DNA from: DYRG01 sp041161065
GTDB lineage: Bacteria > Pseudomonadota > Gammaproteobacteria > Beggiatoales > Beggiatoaceae
Reading direction: 5' to 3'
Assembly (NCBI GenBank): GCA_041161065.1
Contig: JBEAVE010000002.1
Coordinates: 1 to 64,000 of the forward strand
DNA: 64,000 nucleotides
Within the stretch, counting starts at the first letter, position 1; each line of letters opens with the position of its first letter. A program made the position numbers and the translations under genes. The notes below the pieces were generated by a model. That model was not told the origin of the DNA. It searched no databases and was given only the letters and a program-made list of their open reading frames with translations. This document shows, piece after piece, positions 54,332 through 61,385 of this stretch.

Positions 54332-55468
54332 ATGAGCACGAAAGCGCATAACTACTACATGAAGGTCAAGGATAAAGATGTGAATGTCTTTATTTTGAGA
54401 GCCTTGGCGTGGGACGCTAACGATAAAGGCGAAAGCACCCTTAGCATTCCTAACATCGCCGCACAATCCAATAGATCGCAGCGCGCTATCCAAACCGCTA
54501 TGCGAAACCTCGAAGCCGACGGCAAAGTCGGTATCCAATACCAGCAAGGTCACGCCACCAAAGACGGCAAAACTAATCGCTATTTCCTTAATGATTTTAG
54601 GGTCAGTATCGGATTGAAAGCCGTCATCACCGAATCACCTTATAAATCTAAGGCTAAACCTTCACCCCGTGCAATTTCAAAGACTCAGGCGGTGAAGTTT
54701 GATGAGTTGGGCGGTGAAGCTATCTGCACCCATACACATACAAACCAACAATTTATCTTAAATACAAATACTGTATGCCATAACCCTGTTTATGATAAGG
54801 AATCTGCTTTGCAGATGGATGTTAAACGTCCTTTGGACTATGAATCGGCTGGGACTATCGAGAATCAAGTTGAGAAGCAACCACAACATGAACCGGTACG
54901 CTCCACTGTCTGTAGTAGTGTTGAAAAGGAATTTTTTAATGAAAAGAATGATTTAGTGTTTCCATCCGATCTTCATTCACAAGAAGAGAAACAAACTGCT
55001 TTCAAGATGTTAGTTCAAAACAATATTCCTCAAACACAATGGCAAATTATCTTTGATGAGTTTGAAGGTAAAACCATTTGGAAACACAAGCGTGGCGAGC
55101 AAATGCCTAACAAAATGGGTTATTTGTACGGCATGATCAAAAATGCTGCTCAAGGGAAATTTAACCCCGAAAGTGCCAAAGTAATTGCCAAACAACGCCA
55201 ACAACAACTCGATAGCCAAAAATCCTTAACTCAAAAAGTCAACGACATGGCTAAAAATAATTCCTCTCAAAAAATTGAAGTAAAGCAAGCAATTGCAAAA
55301 ACTTCAAATCCTCAAATAGAAGCAATTGTTTCTGAAATTAACCAAGCAACCAGTAGAACACAATTACAGCAAACTTATTTCAAGATTCAAAACAGCAGCA
55401 TCCACCCAAACGATAAAAACTATCTCGCAAATATCGTTTCAAAAAATATCATGGAAATTAGAGCATGA
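54332..55468 (+). CDS. HTH-domain replication/regulatory protein (phage early gene)
   Basis: This 378-residue protein opens with a winged-helix of the HTH_36 type (residues about 10-95: 'DVNVFILRALAWDANDKGESTLSIPNIAAQ', 'RSQRAIQTAMRNLEADGKV'). These are found in replication initiators and primosome-like proteins of phages and plasmids. A Gln-rich, poorly ordered middle follows, and a helical C-terminal part near 205-300 ('HSQEEKQTAFKMLVQNNIPQ') recalls DnaT/DnaB-loader-like regions. No rolling-circle nickase motif (HUH) is seen. It is the first gene of the rightward operon; the next gene overlaps its stop by 4 bp. Confidence 0.65.
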   Translation: MSTKAHNYYMKVKDKDVNVFILRALAWDANDKGESTLSIPNIAAQSNRSQRAIQTAMRNLEADGKVGIQYQQGHATKDGKTNRYFLNDFRVSIGLKAVITESPYKSKAKPSPRAISKTQAVKFDELGGEAICTHTHTNQQFILNTNTVCHNPVYDKESALQMDVKRPLDYESAGTIENQVEKQPQHEPVRSTVCSSVEKEFFNEKNDLVFPSDLHSQEEKQTAFKMLVQNNIPQTQWQIIFDEFEGKTIWKHKRGEQMPNKMGYLYGMIKNAAQGKFNPESAKVIAKQRQQQLDSQKSLTQKVNDMAKNNSSQKIEVKQAIAKTSNPQIEAIVSEINQATSRTQLQQTYFKIQNSSIHPNDKNYLANIVSKNIMEIRA

Positions 55469-55665
55469 ACTTTGATTTATTAATTGTTGCAATAGCAACT
55501 TACCTAATTCTTTTAAATAAAGAAACATGGTTTATGCCAGAGGAATCAGTGATTAAAATCGCAATAGATTTCTTAATTGCAATAGGAATTATTACAGGTT
55601 CTATTTCAATCGAAGAAATGGAAGATAAAACCTGTATAAAAATTACATACAAGCAGTTATTTTAA
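55465..55665 (+). CDS. Small two-span membrane protein
   Basis: This 66-residue protein has hydrophobic segments at about residues 4-17 and 32-47 and a charged tail. Its ATG overlaps the upstream stop (ATGA). It has no signal peptide, so it is unlikely to be the major coat protein, although small hydrophobic proteins of inoviruses include minor coat and assembly proteins. Family not recognised. Confidence 0.6.
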   Translation: MNFDLLIVAIATYLILLNKETWFMPEESVIKIAIDFLIAIGIITGSISIEEMEDKTCIKITYKQLF

Positions 55666-55678
55666 ATAGGAGAAAACA

Positions 55679-55798
55679 ATGATTATCACTGTAGAAGAAA
55701 TAGAAATAATTATCAGAGCTTTAATGATTACTGTAATTATTCAAAACATTTTAGATTCCATAATGTTAAAAATAACTAGAAAAGGAATTGCATCGTGA
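55679..55798 (+). CDS. Tiny hydrophobic protein (39 residues)
   Basis: ATG 55679 has a strong ribosome site (TAGGAGAAAACA) and the frame ends at TGA 55796-55798. The product is hydrophobic in its middle ('IIIRALMITVIIQNIL') with a basic C-terminus. The next gene's GTG overlaps its stop (GTGA), the tight packing typical of phage operons. No family recognised. Confidence 0.55.
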   Translation: MIITVEEIEIIIRALMITVIIQNILDSIMLKITRKGIAS

Positions 55799-56007
55799 AC
55801 ATTAACGAAATTCTCATTATGATTGCTGTTGGTGCAGGTTGTTTAGTTATTGGTTTATGGGTCATCCTTTATTACGCTACCTCGCAAGATAAAAAATATG
55901 AAGAAATTGCTGCAAAGCAAATCGACAAAGACCTCGAAGAACTTAAAAACAAACCTAAAAATCAAACTGTTAAAACAGATTTTACCGATGATGACGTGCC
56001 ATTTTAG
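55795..56007 (+). CDS. Single-pass membrane protein ending in an SSB-type C-terminal tip
   Basis: This 70-residue protein has one membrane span at about residues 7-28, followed by Lys-Lys, so the C-terminus should face the cytoplasm. A helical, charged stalk then leads to the last ten residues TDFTDDDVPF. Bacterial single-stranded-DNA-binding proteins end in a nearly identical tip (E. coli: MDFDDDIPF), the docking site for PriA, primase chi partners, exonuclease I, RecO and others. There is no DNA-binding OB domain here. The protein could therefore pull host replication or repair proteins to the membrane, where filamentous phage extrude; that role is inference. It uses a GTG start coupled to the upstream gene. 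Confidence 0.75.
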   Translation: MNINEILIMIAVGAGCLVIGLWVILYYATSQDKKYEEIAAKQIDKDLEELKNKPKNQTVKTDFTDDDVPF

Positions 56008-56016
56008 GAGAAAACA

Positions 56017-56328
56017 ATGAGTAACCATGAACTAATCGATGTTAGAGAAACCACCCGCCCCTATTGGCAAATTAGTGAAATTAAAAATGCCATTCGTGCG
56101 ATTAGAACTTATGAATACATCATCGCTGAAAATTTAAAACAATATCAAAGATATGTTTCTATAAATCCTATTGATATTAAAACAACCATGCAAATGGATA
56201 ATTTAATCGGAACGCTTGAAAGTCTTAGAGTCTATAACTCAAATTACTACCAATCAATTCAAAGAAATCGAGATTTATTTAACATTGAACATGCACTGCT
56301 AGCATTATTACCCAGTAAAGACATTTAG
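56017..56328 (+). CDS. Unrecognised helical protein
   Basis: This 103-residue, mostly helical cytoplasmic protein ('YWQISEIKNAIRAIRTYEYIIAE') has no hydrophobic segment. An AGGAGA ribosome site precedes the ATG. It lies between the SSB-tip protein and the ParB-like gene in the same operon. No family can be named. Confidence 0.6.
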   Translation: MSNHELIDVRETTRPYWQISEIKNAIRAIRTYEYIIAENLKQYQRYVSINPIDIKTTMQMDNLIGTLESLRVYNSNYYQSIQRNRDLFNIEHALLALLPSKDI

Positions 56329-56338
56329 GAGAAACATC

Positions 56339-57820
56339 ATGAAACTTGAATTAAGCAAAATTCGCATTGATGGCGGTACTCAATCCAGAGCAAATTTACA
56401 AAGAAATATTATTAACGAATACGCCGAACTAATGAGTAATGATGTTGAATTGCCTCCTCTCGATGTTTTTCATGATGGCGAAAATTACTGGTTAGTGGAT
56501 GGATTTCACCGATATTGGGCGAAAAAACAAATCTCTCCAAATAATACTGAAGACAATTTTTTACCCGAAGAAACCATTGAAGTGACTGTTCACCAAGGCA
56601 CACAACGCGATGCCATTTTGTTCTCTTTAGGCGCAAACAACGATCACGGAATTAGACGAACCAACGACGACAAAAATCGCGCTGTGGAAACCATGATTAG
56701 AGATAGCGAGTGGCAAAAATGGAGTGATCGGGAAATCGCTAAAATATGTAAGGTTTCCAATACTTTCGTTGCCAAATGCCGTGAAAGACTTAATGACTCA
56801 ACTGTAAACATTGACAGTAAAACATACAAGCGGGACGGCAAAGTCCAGACTATGAAGATCGAAAATATCGGTAAGCATAAAATTACTAAAGAAAAAGAAG
56901 TTGTAGATACCAAAACAGGTGAGATCGTCATTAAAAACGAAGATACCCTTCAATTAAAAGAATCTATCGAAAAAGAAATTGAGGAAACTCAACGTGAACT
57001 TGAAGAACAATTTGATCAAGATGCTGAAATGCCAATAAGTAACGTTATCAGTGAGGAGATTTTCCTTAAAAAAGAATTCATAAAAGGACAAGCAGAGAAA
57101 ATAGCTGAATTAGAAAAGCTATTAGATATATCAGATAAGTTTTATAAAATGTTAGAACATGAAAATAATTCACTTAAATCTTCATTATTACAAGTTGCTG
57201 CAATAATTGGATTTAATCTAGATGATTCTAATCTTACTTGGGAAATTTTGGAAAATGTTCTTGATAAGCTAAAAGAAATCATGCAGCTAAACAATAAAGT
57301 TTCTAAAATCACAGAAACCAATAATCAACTCTTTGCAGCTAATGAAAATCTCAATCAAGAACTTAATAAGATTAAAGAGGAAAATCGTATCTTGAAAGAA
57401 GATAATAAGAATTTACTTTTTATCAAATCAAGTATTGAAGATGAGGTTAAAGAACTTAAAGAACAAAACCAAACTTCTAAAGAAGTAAGTGAATATAGAG
57501 AAAAGCATTTAAACAACCAGTTAAGCAATGTAAGATTAATCAATGAAGATGTTCTTGAGTTGAAAAAATCAAATCAAATGCTAAAAGATCAAGTTAGCGC
57601 ATTAGCTGAAGAAAACAATACGCTTAAAGAAAGTAGAGATAGATTAAAACTTCAAATTAAGCCTTTGGATAGAGATGCTGAATCAATGCTTGCTTCTCTT
57701 CAAGGTATTTTTGAAAGTTGTTTAGAAAAAAATAAGGAAAAACGTGAAGGTATCCGAATTGGAAAAAGCGACTCAATTGAACTATTAAATTCAATTAAAC
57801 AAGCTAGAGGAATTGAATGA
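56339..57820 (+). CDS. ParB-like nuclease-domain protein with long coiled coil
   Basis: This 493-residue protein has residues 1-110 as a ParB/Srx-type N-terminal domain: 'LSKIRIDGGTQSRANLQRNIINEYAELM', 'NYWLVDGFHRYWA' (the G-x-R/H-R-like box) and 'THQGTQRDAI'-like wording at 'VTVHQGTQRDAILFSLGANN'. An HTH follows near 130-155 ('WSDREIAKICKVSNTFVAKCRERL'). Residues about 215-465 form a long coiled coil rich in Glu, Lys, Leu and Asn. ParB-type proteins with an HTH bind DNA; the coil may oligomerise it. It is not paired with the ParA gene at 52 kb. Confidence 0.75.
   Translation: MKLELSKIRIDGGTQSRANLQRNIINEYAELMSNDVELPPLDVFHDGENYWLVDGFHRYWAKKQISPNNTEDNFLPEETIEVTVHQGTQRDAILFSLGANNDHGIRRTNDDKNRAVETMIRDSEWQKWSDREIAKICKVSNTFVAKCRERLNDSTVNIDSKTYKRDGKVQTMKIENIGKHKITKEKEVVDTKTGEIVIKNEDTLQLKESIEKEIEETQRELEEQFDQDAEMPISNVISEEIFLKKEFIKGQAEKIAELEKLLDISDKFYKMLEHENNSLKSSLLQVAAIIGFNLDDSNLTWEILENVLDKLKEIMQLNNKVSKITETNNQLFAANENLNQELNKIKEENRILKEDNKNLLFIKSSIEDEVKELKEQNQTSKEVSEYREKHLNNQLSNVRLINEDVLELKKSNQMLKDQVSALAEENNTLKESRDRLKLQIKPLDRDAESMLASLQGIFESCLEKNKEKREGIRIGKSDSIELLNSIKQARGIE
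56802..56817. promoter_or_regulatory. LexA-box-like sequence inside the ParB-like gene
   Basis: CTGTAAACATTGACAG matches the SOS pattern CTGT-N8-ACAG. It is inside coding sequence and so may be chance, but a second, perfectly palindromic match lies at 62605-62620 in the same element. Confidence 0.25.
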
Positions 57821-57860
57821 TGAATGCTCATTACTTTAATTAGACATAGGAGATTTTGAA

Positions 57861-58151
57861 ATGAACACAAAAGAAAACTGGTTAGTTGCTTGGTCAGCAA
57901 TTAGACTAAATAACTCAATATCAGACCACTTATACACAAGTTACAAACCAAGAGTTTCAAAGGAAATTAAAAGCATTTTAAATATAGCAATAAAATGCCT
58001 TAAAGAAAGAGATATGTGTGAAAAGAATGATTATCTAAAAGTGAATTTAGAAATTCACATGGAAGAAAAAGGATTTCATAAGTTATGGACTGGTTACAAA
58101 TACACATGGGTAACTAATGAAGAATTTTTTAATGATGATGTGAGTTTCTAA
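57861..58151 (+). CDS. Unrecognised protein ending in an acidic -DDVSF tip
   Basis: This 96-residue soluble protein has no membrane span. It ends in EEFFNDDVSF, which resembles a degenerate single-stranded-DNA-binding-protein C-terminal tip (acidic run, hydrophobic residue, final Phe). The 70-residue membrane protein at 55.8 kb has a much closer match. An AGGAGA ribosome site precedes the ATG. Otherwise no family could be recognised. Confidence 0.6.
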   Translation: MNTKENWLVAWSAIRLNNSISDHLYTSYKPRVSKEIKSILNIAIKCLKERDMCEKNDYLKVNLEIHMEEKGFHKLWTGYKYTWVTNEEFFNDDVSF

Positions 58152-58172
58152 TTAACTCAAAAAGGTTTTGAA

Positions 58173-58361
58173 ATGAAAAAAATAAAAATAGGTATCAAAG
58201 AATACATAAAAAAATACTATGGAGAGCTATCGAGACCAAGTTACGAAGGATTGAGAAGAAAATGTAAAGCTGGAGAAATACCGAATACCATAAAAGAAGG
58301 TAAGAATTGGTATTTCATCGTTGATGAAGAAACCACTCCTCACAAGAGCAATAAATCATGA
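58173..58361 (+). CDS. Excisionase-like winged-helix protein
   Basis: This 62-residue basic protein has the Xis/AlpA-type cadence: 'IKEYIKKYYGELSRPSYEGLRRKCKAGEIPNT' then 'GKNWYFIV'. Such proteins bend DNA at att sites or regulate phage genes. No integrase gene is in the window, so a regulatory role or a host recombinase partner is possible. It ends 4 bp into the secretin gene. Confidence 0.65.
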   Translation: MKKIKIGIKEYIKKYYGELSRPSYEGLRRKCKAGEIPNTIKEGKNWYFIVDEETTPHKSNKS

Positions 58362-59683
58362 AGAAAATACTTTTTACATTAGTCGTTTTTTTACTAAGTT
58401 GTAACATTAGTGCTAATACAAGCATTGATGAGAATGTTTCATTGAGTTTTGAAAAAATAGAAATACCAACATTAATTGAATTAGTGTATTCAGATATTCT
58501 AAAAACTAGTTACATCATGCACGATGATGTTCTAAAAAAAATTGCTCATGTCACCATTCGTTTGAAATCAAATCATAAAAAAAGTGAACTAAGCAATATA
58601 ATGAGCAACCTATTGCAAGATTACGGCATTAGCATTGAGAAAAAAGGAAAGTATGTAGCCTTTAGATTGACTGAAAATAAAGAAGAACCTAAAATCCCTT
58701 TGTTCTACAAACCTAAGCATCGTTCAACCACTTATTTAATTGCAATGTTATCGGGTTATATTGACACCAAAGAAGCAATTGGACAGAAACGTCCTATTGA
58801 TTCTAAAAAAGATAACAAAAGTGAGGAAGGTATGAATAAGTTAATCGATAAAAACAGTGATGGAATCCTAATCATGGCAACTCAAAAGAAGATTACATTG
58901 ATCTTAAATTTACTTAAAGAAATTGATATACCTGAAAAGCAAGTTCATATTCAAGCATTAGTTTATGAAGTACAGAGTTCAAATAACGAAAGTAATGCCA
59001 TTCAAGCAGTCTTAAATACGATTGGAAAATTAGGCATTAATATGTCAGTTGGCGCATCAAGAGGGGCTGGACAAATTTTTGAAGTATCTACCAATCAACT
59101 TAATATCCTAATGAATATTTTTAATGGTGACAATCAATTTAAGGTCATTACCTCACCATCACTCTTTGTAAAATCAGGACAAAAAGGACGTTTTTCAGTA
59201 GGTACGGAAACCCCAACCTTATCTGGTATTAAATATCCTGATAATAACAGTAATTCTGCTGTTCAAAGTGTTGATTACAAACAAAGTGGAACAATCTTTG
59301 AAGTGAAACCAAATATTCACGAAGAAGAAATTGATATTGAATTAAATCAAGAAATCAGTAACTTTGTGCAAACAACGACAGGTGTTTCAAACAGTCCAAC
59401 ACTAATGAAAAGATCATTACAAAGTGAGTTTTCAATGAAATCTGGACAAATGATTATCTTGGCAGGATTAAAAGAACAAAAAGATACATTGGATTCAACC
59501 TATTTGCCTTTTACGAAATGGGAAATTGGTAAAGAAAATACACATAGCAAAAGCGAAATTATTTTAATTTTACATTGTCAATTAGTGGACAATCAAACGA
59601 ATCAATCACAACCACTAAATTTGTACGATTTCATTCAAGAAATTCCAACTATTGCTGAACCCTTAATAAACTCCTCAAAATAA
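58358..59683 (+). CDS. Secretin (phage pIV-like outer-membrane channel)
   Basis: This 441-residue exported protein has a signal sequence ('MKKILFTLVVFLLSCNISANT'). The N-terminal N0/N1 domains follow ('LSFEKIEIPTLIELVYSDIL', 'VTIRLKSNHKKSELSNIMSNLLQDYGI'). The secretin C-domain covers about 185-420: 'IDIPEKQVHIQALVYEVQ', 'VITSPSLFVKSGQKGRFSVGTETPTL', 'SEFSMKSGQMIILAGL'. It forms the multimeric outer-membrane exit channel for filamentous phage. In other inoviruses pIV often lies downstream of pI on the same strand; here it is on the opposite strand to the Zot gene. Confidence 0.85.
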   Translation: MKKILFTLVVFLLSCNISANTSIDENVSLSFEKIEIPTLIELVYSDILKTSYIMHDDVLKKIAHVTIRLKSNHKKSELSNIMSNLLQDYGISIEKKGKYVAFRLTENKEEPKIPLFYKPKHRSTTYLIAMLSGYIDTKEAIGQKRPIDSKKDNKSEEGMNKLIDKNSDGILIMATQKKITLILNLLKEIDIPEKQVHIQALVYEVQSSNNESNAIQAVLNTIGKLGINMSVGASRGAGQIFEVSTNQLNILMNIFNGDNQFKVITSPSLFVKSGQKGRFSVGTETPTLSGIKYPDNNSNSAVQSVDYKQSGTIFEVKPNIHEEEIDIELNQEISNFVQTTTGVSNSPTLMKRSLQSEFSMKSGQMIILAGLKEQKDTLDSTYLPFTKWEIGKENTHSKSEIILILHCQLVDNQTNQSQPLNLYDFIQEIPTIAEPLINSSK

Positions 59684-59699
59684 CCTCTATATTTAGAGG
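59684..59699. terminator. Possible bidirectional hairpin between secretin and RelE genes
   Basis: CCTCTA (59684-59689) pairs with TAGAGG (59694-59699). It sits right after the secretin stop and just before the end of the convergent RelE gene. It is a short stem without a long T run. Confidence 0.35.
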
Positions 59700-59706
59700 A
59701 ACAAAA

Positions 59707-59970
59707 TTAGCGATATATTCTACTACGATGATCCAATTCAAGCACGAAAACAACTAATCGATCATCGAAAAATTCACAAATCAGTCGATAATCCCCCACT
59801 CGATAACGCCATAATCCTCTAAATTCACCGACTAATGGTTTTCCCAACAAACGAGGATTAGCATGATTTTCAAGACGTTGAATAAATTTTTGGATTTGAT
59901 TTCTAATCGGTTTATCCAAAGATTTCAAATGAGACGCTGCAACCTTCGAAAATTCAACTGTCCATTGCAT
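59707..59970 (-). CDS. RelE/ParE-family toxin
   Basis: This 87-residue protein of the RelE fold reads 'WTVEFSKVAASHLKSLDKPIRNQIQKFI', then 'LVGEFRGLWRYRVGDYRLICEF' and 'VFVLELDHRSRIYR', the classic RelE ending with conserved Arg and Tyr. It is predicted to cleave mRNA at the ribosome. It overlaps the antitoxin gene by 17 bp. The pair faces the secretin operon tail-to-tail inside the phage element and probably stabilises it. Confidence 0.9.
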   Translation of the reverse strand: MQWTVEFSKVAASHLKSLDKPIRNQIQKFIQRLENHANPRLLGKPLVGEFRGLWRYRVGDYRLICEFFDDRLVVFVLELDHRSRIYR

Positions 59971-60190
59971 CGAGTTCTCCTTTCAACTGCGACCAGCTAA
60001 CCGTTTCCATTTCTCCGTTATTGAGTTGTTCACGAATCAACAATGCCCGTTCAGCGGCTTTTTTATCCAAATAATCCTCGACCCACTCATCAAAAAGTTG
60101 CTCTACTGTTTTATGTTCATTAGCCGCAATTTCAGATAAGGTATTTACTAAGCTATTATCTAAAGTTAAGGTCGTCATTAAGGTAGTCAT
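59954..60190 (-). CDS. RelB/DUF6290-type antitoxin
   Basis: This 78-residue partner of the RelE toxin begins with a ribbon-helix-helix-like N-terminus ('MTTLTLDNSLVNTLSEIAANEHKTVEQLFDEWVEDYL') and has an acidic toxin-binding tail ('VSWSQLKGELDAMDS'). It precedes the toxin and overlaps it. The start may be Met5 or Met1, both ATG. Confidence 0.85.
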   Translation of the reverse strand: MTTLMTTLTLDNSLVNTLSEIAANEHKTVEQLFDEWVEDYLDKKAAERALLIREQLNNGEMETVSWSQLKGELDAMDS

Positions 60191-60255
60191 AACAAAATCC
60201 TATCATTAAAAGATTGGTGATACATCTAAACAAAGCACCACCCATAGGTTTCTAT

Positions 60256-60297
60256 AAGAAGGAAGTTACAATCAACAAGAAGGAAGTTACAATCAAC
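60256..60297 (+). repeat. 21-bp tandem duplication
   Basis: AAGAAGGAAGTTACAATCAAC occurs twice in direct succession (60256-60276 and 60277-60297). It lies upstream of the antitoxin gene and could bind the antitoxin or a replication protein. Confidence 0.85.
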
Positions 60298-60322
60298 GTC
60301 CTTTGGCGGACAGCATTAAGGA

Positions 60323-60527
60323 ATTGTTGATTCATAAGAGTTGTCCTAAAACTAACCTCTCCCTCTAGTTAGAAACCGTTAGAAACTCACTAGATACTTG
60401 TATTATACAGAAATCTTTACTTAAAAAAAGACCAAGACGAGTTTTTTAACCGCCTATTTCAAAAAAACAGCTTCTAAAAGGTCGCCGCCCCGCCCCCGCC
60501 TGCAGAAGAAAGGAAAGCGCACCAAAC
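60323..60527 (+). repeat. Left arm of the large inverted repeat
   Basis: The first 83 bp (60323-60405) are perfectly complementary to 60989-61071. Then 60411-60432 pairs with 60962-60983, the 16-bp GC tract 60484-60499 pairs with 60912-60927, and the AAGAAAGGAAAGCGC stretch near 60506-60520 pairs with the mirror segment in the right arm. Small unmatched patches separate these blocks. Confidence 0.9.
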
Positions 60528-60551
60528 CCGCCAGCGCACCTGTCATACCAC

Positions 60552-60628
60552 CTATTCCAACCTATTCCAAGAACATTAGTGTAGCTTAAACAATCCAATA
60601 ACCACTGCAATAAGCTGCAATATCGATA
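60552..60628 (+). repeat. Loop direct repeat, copy 1
   Basis: It contains CTATTCCA.CCTATTCCAAGAACATT (60552-60577), then a 19-bp core (60578-60596), then AATAACCACTGCAATAAGCTG and onward to CGATA (60597-60628). The outer parts match copy 2 directly; the core matches it in inverted orientation. Confidence 0.8.
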
Positions 60629-60762
60629 CGGCATAGAAAACGCAACAGTCACGTCAATTGCTTTGTCACATAGCCTGCATTTATTTCTTCATAAAAATCT
60701 TTACAAATGAAACGCAACCTATGCGCCCGCGCAATTGCCCCGCCAAGCGTTTTCTACGCCGT

Positions 60763-60838
60763 CTATTCCAGCCTATTCCAAGAACATTGGATTGTTTAAC
60801 CTACGCTAATAACCCTGCAATACGTTGCAATGTCGATA
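60763..60838 (+). repeat. Loop direct repeat, copy 2 with inverted core
   Basis: The flanks (60763-60788 and 60808-60838) repeat those of copy 1 directly. The 19-bp core GGATTGTTTAACCTACGCT (60789-60807) is the reverse complement, with two changes, of the copy 1 core. TGCAA-n4-TTGCA at 60816-60829 is a small perfect inverted repeat. Confidence 0.8.
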
Positions 60839-60863
60839 TGATATGCCAGCTGCAAACTGTCAT

Positions 60864-61071
60864 GTTTGATGCGCTTTCCTTTCTTACGCAGATACGAGGG
60901 AGACAAAAATAGCGGGGGCGGGGCGGCTTGCTTAATTTTTTTGAAAAAGGCGGTCAAAAAAGTCTTTTTTTAAGTAAAGATTTCAGTCTAATACAAGTAT
61001 CTAGTGAGTTTCTAACGGTTTCTAACTAGAGGGAGAGGTTAGTTTTAGGACAACTCTTATGAATCAACAAT
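60864..61071 (-). repeat. Right arm of the large inverted repeat
   Basis: Reverse complement of 60323-60527, with an 83-bp perfect outer block (60989-61071). The arms are separated by about 335 bp, so the whole could extrude as a large cruciform or fold as a hairpin when single-stranded. Confidence 0.9.
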
Positions 61072-61160
61072 CAGTTTAATTTGAAAACGGTTTTGATGGG
61101 AGTGGTTAGCATCTTAAAAGACTTTTTCTTTCAACAATTGTACTTAAAAAGGGACACATC

Positions 61161-61385
61161 ATGAAACGTCAAACGATTACTTTTGTATTTGCCCATGCAA
61201 TTACCAAACACATTCTCAAAAAAGGCGATTCTTACCCCGCCACTTTTGGAATCGTTTTCAAAGAATTGCTCAAGGGTTTTAATCCCAAAAGACTGCTTTC
61301 TTATCTTGCCAATAAAATAACGACATTAAAGCAAGCAACGCTAAAAGTGTTTGTTCAATTAGATTTATTTAATGCACTGAGCTAG
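61161..61385 (+). CDS. Small basic protein, doubtful gene
   Basis: This 74-residue frame begins at ATG 61161 after AAAGGGACACATC, a passable ribosome site. It encodes a basic helical product ('KRQTITFVFAHAITKHILKKG'). Its last 17 bp overlap the convergent Zot gene. No family recognised. It could be expressed from the quasi-palindrome region or be spurious. Confidence 0.4.
   Translation: MKRQTITFVFAHAITKHILKKGDSYPATFGIVFKELLKGFNPKRLLSYLANKITTLKQATLKVFVQLDLFNALS

Larger units (their letters stand above)
60191..61160. other. Gene-poor 970-bp quasi-palindromic control/origin-like region
   Basis: No convincing protein gene lies here. The region holds a 21-bp tandem duplication, two inverted arms of about 205 bp, two GC-rich 16-bp tracts and, between the arms, two direct-repeat blocks with an inverted core. 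It separates the convergent arms of the phage element, so a replication origin, packaging signal or recombination site is plausible. Weak frames of about 68 and 84 codons inside it lack ribosome sites. Confidence 0.65.

Noticed and set aside
60256..60297. Tandem 21-bp repeat as a CRISPR unit
   Set aside because: Only two units with no spacers between them and no cas genes in the window.
60446..60912. Frames of 68 and 84 codons within the quasi-palindrome
   Set aside because: Cys/Arg-rich translations without ribosome sites, on both strands of a repeat-rich region; noncoding structure explains them better.
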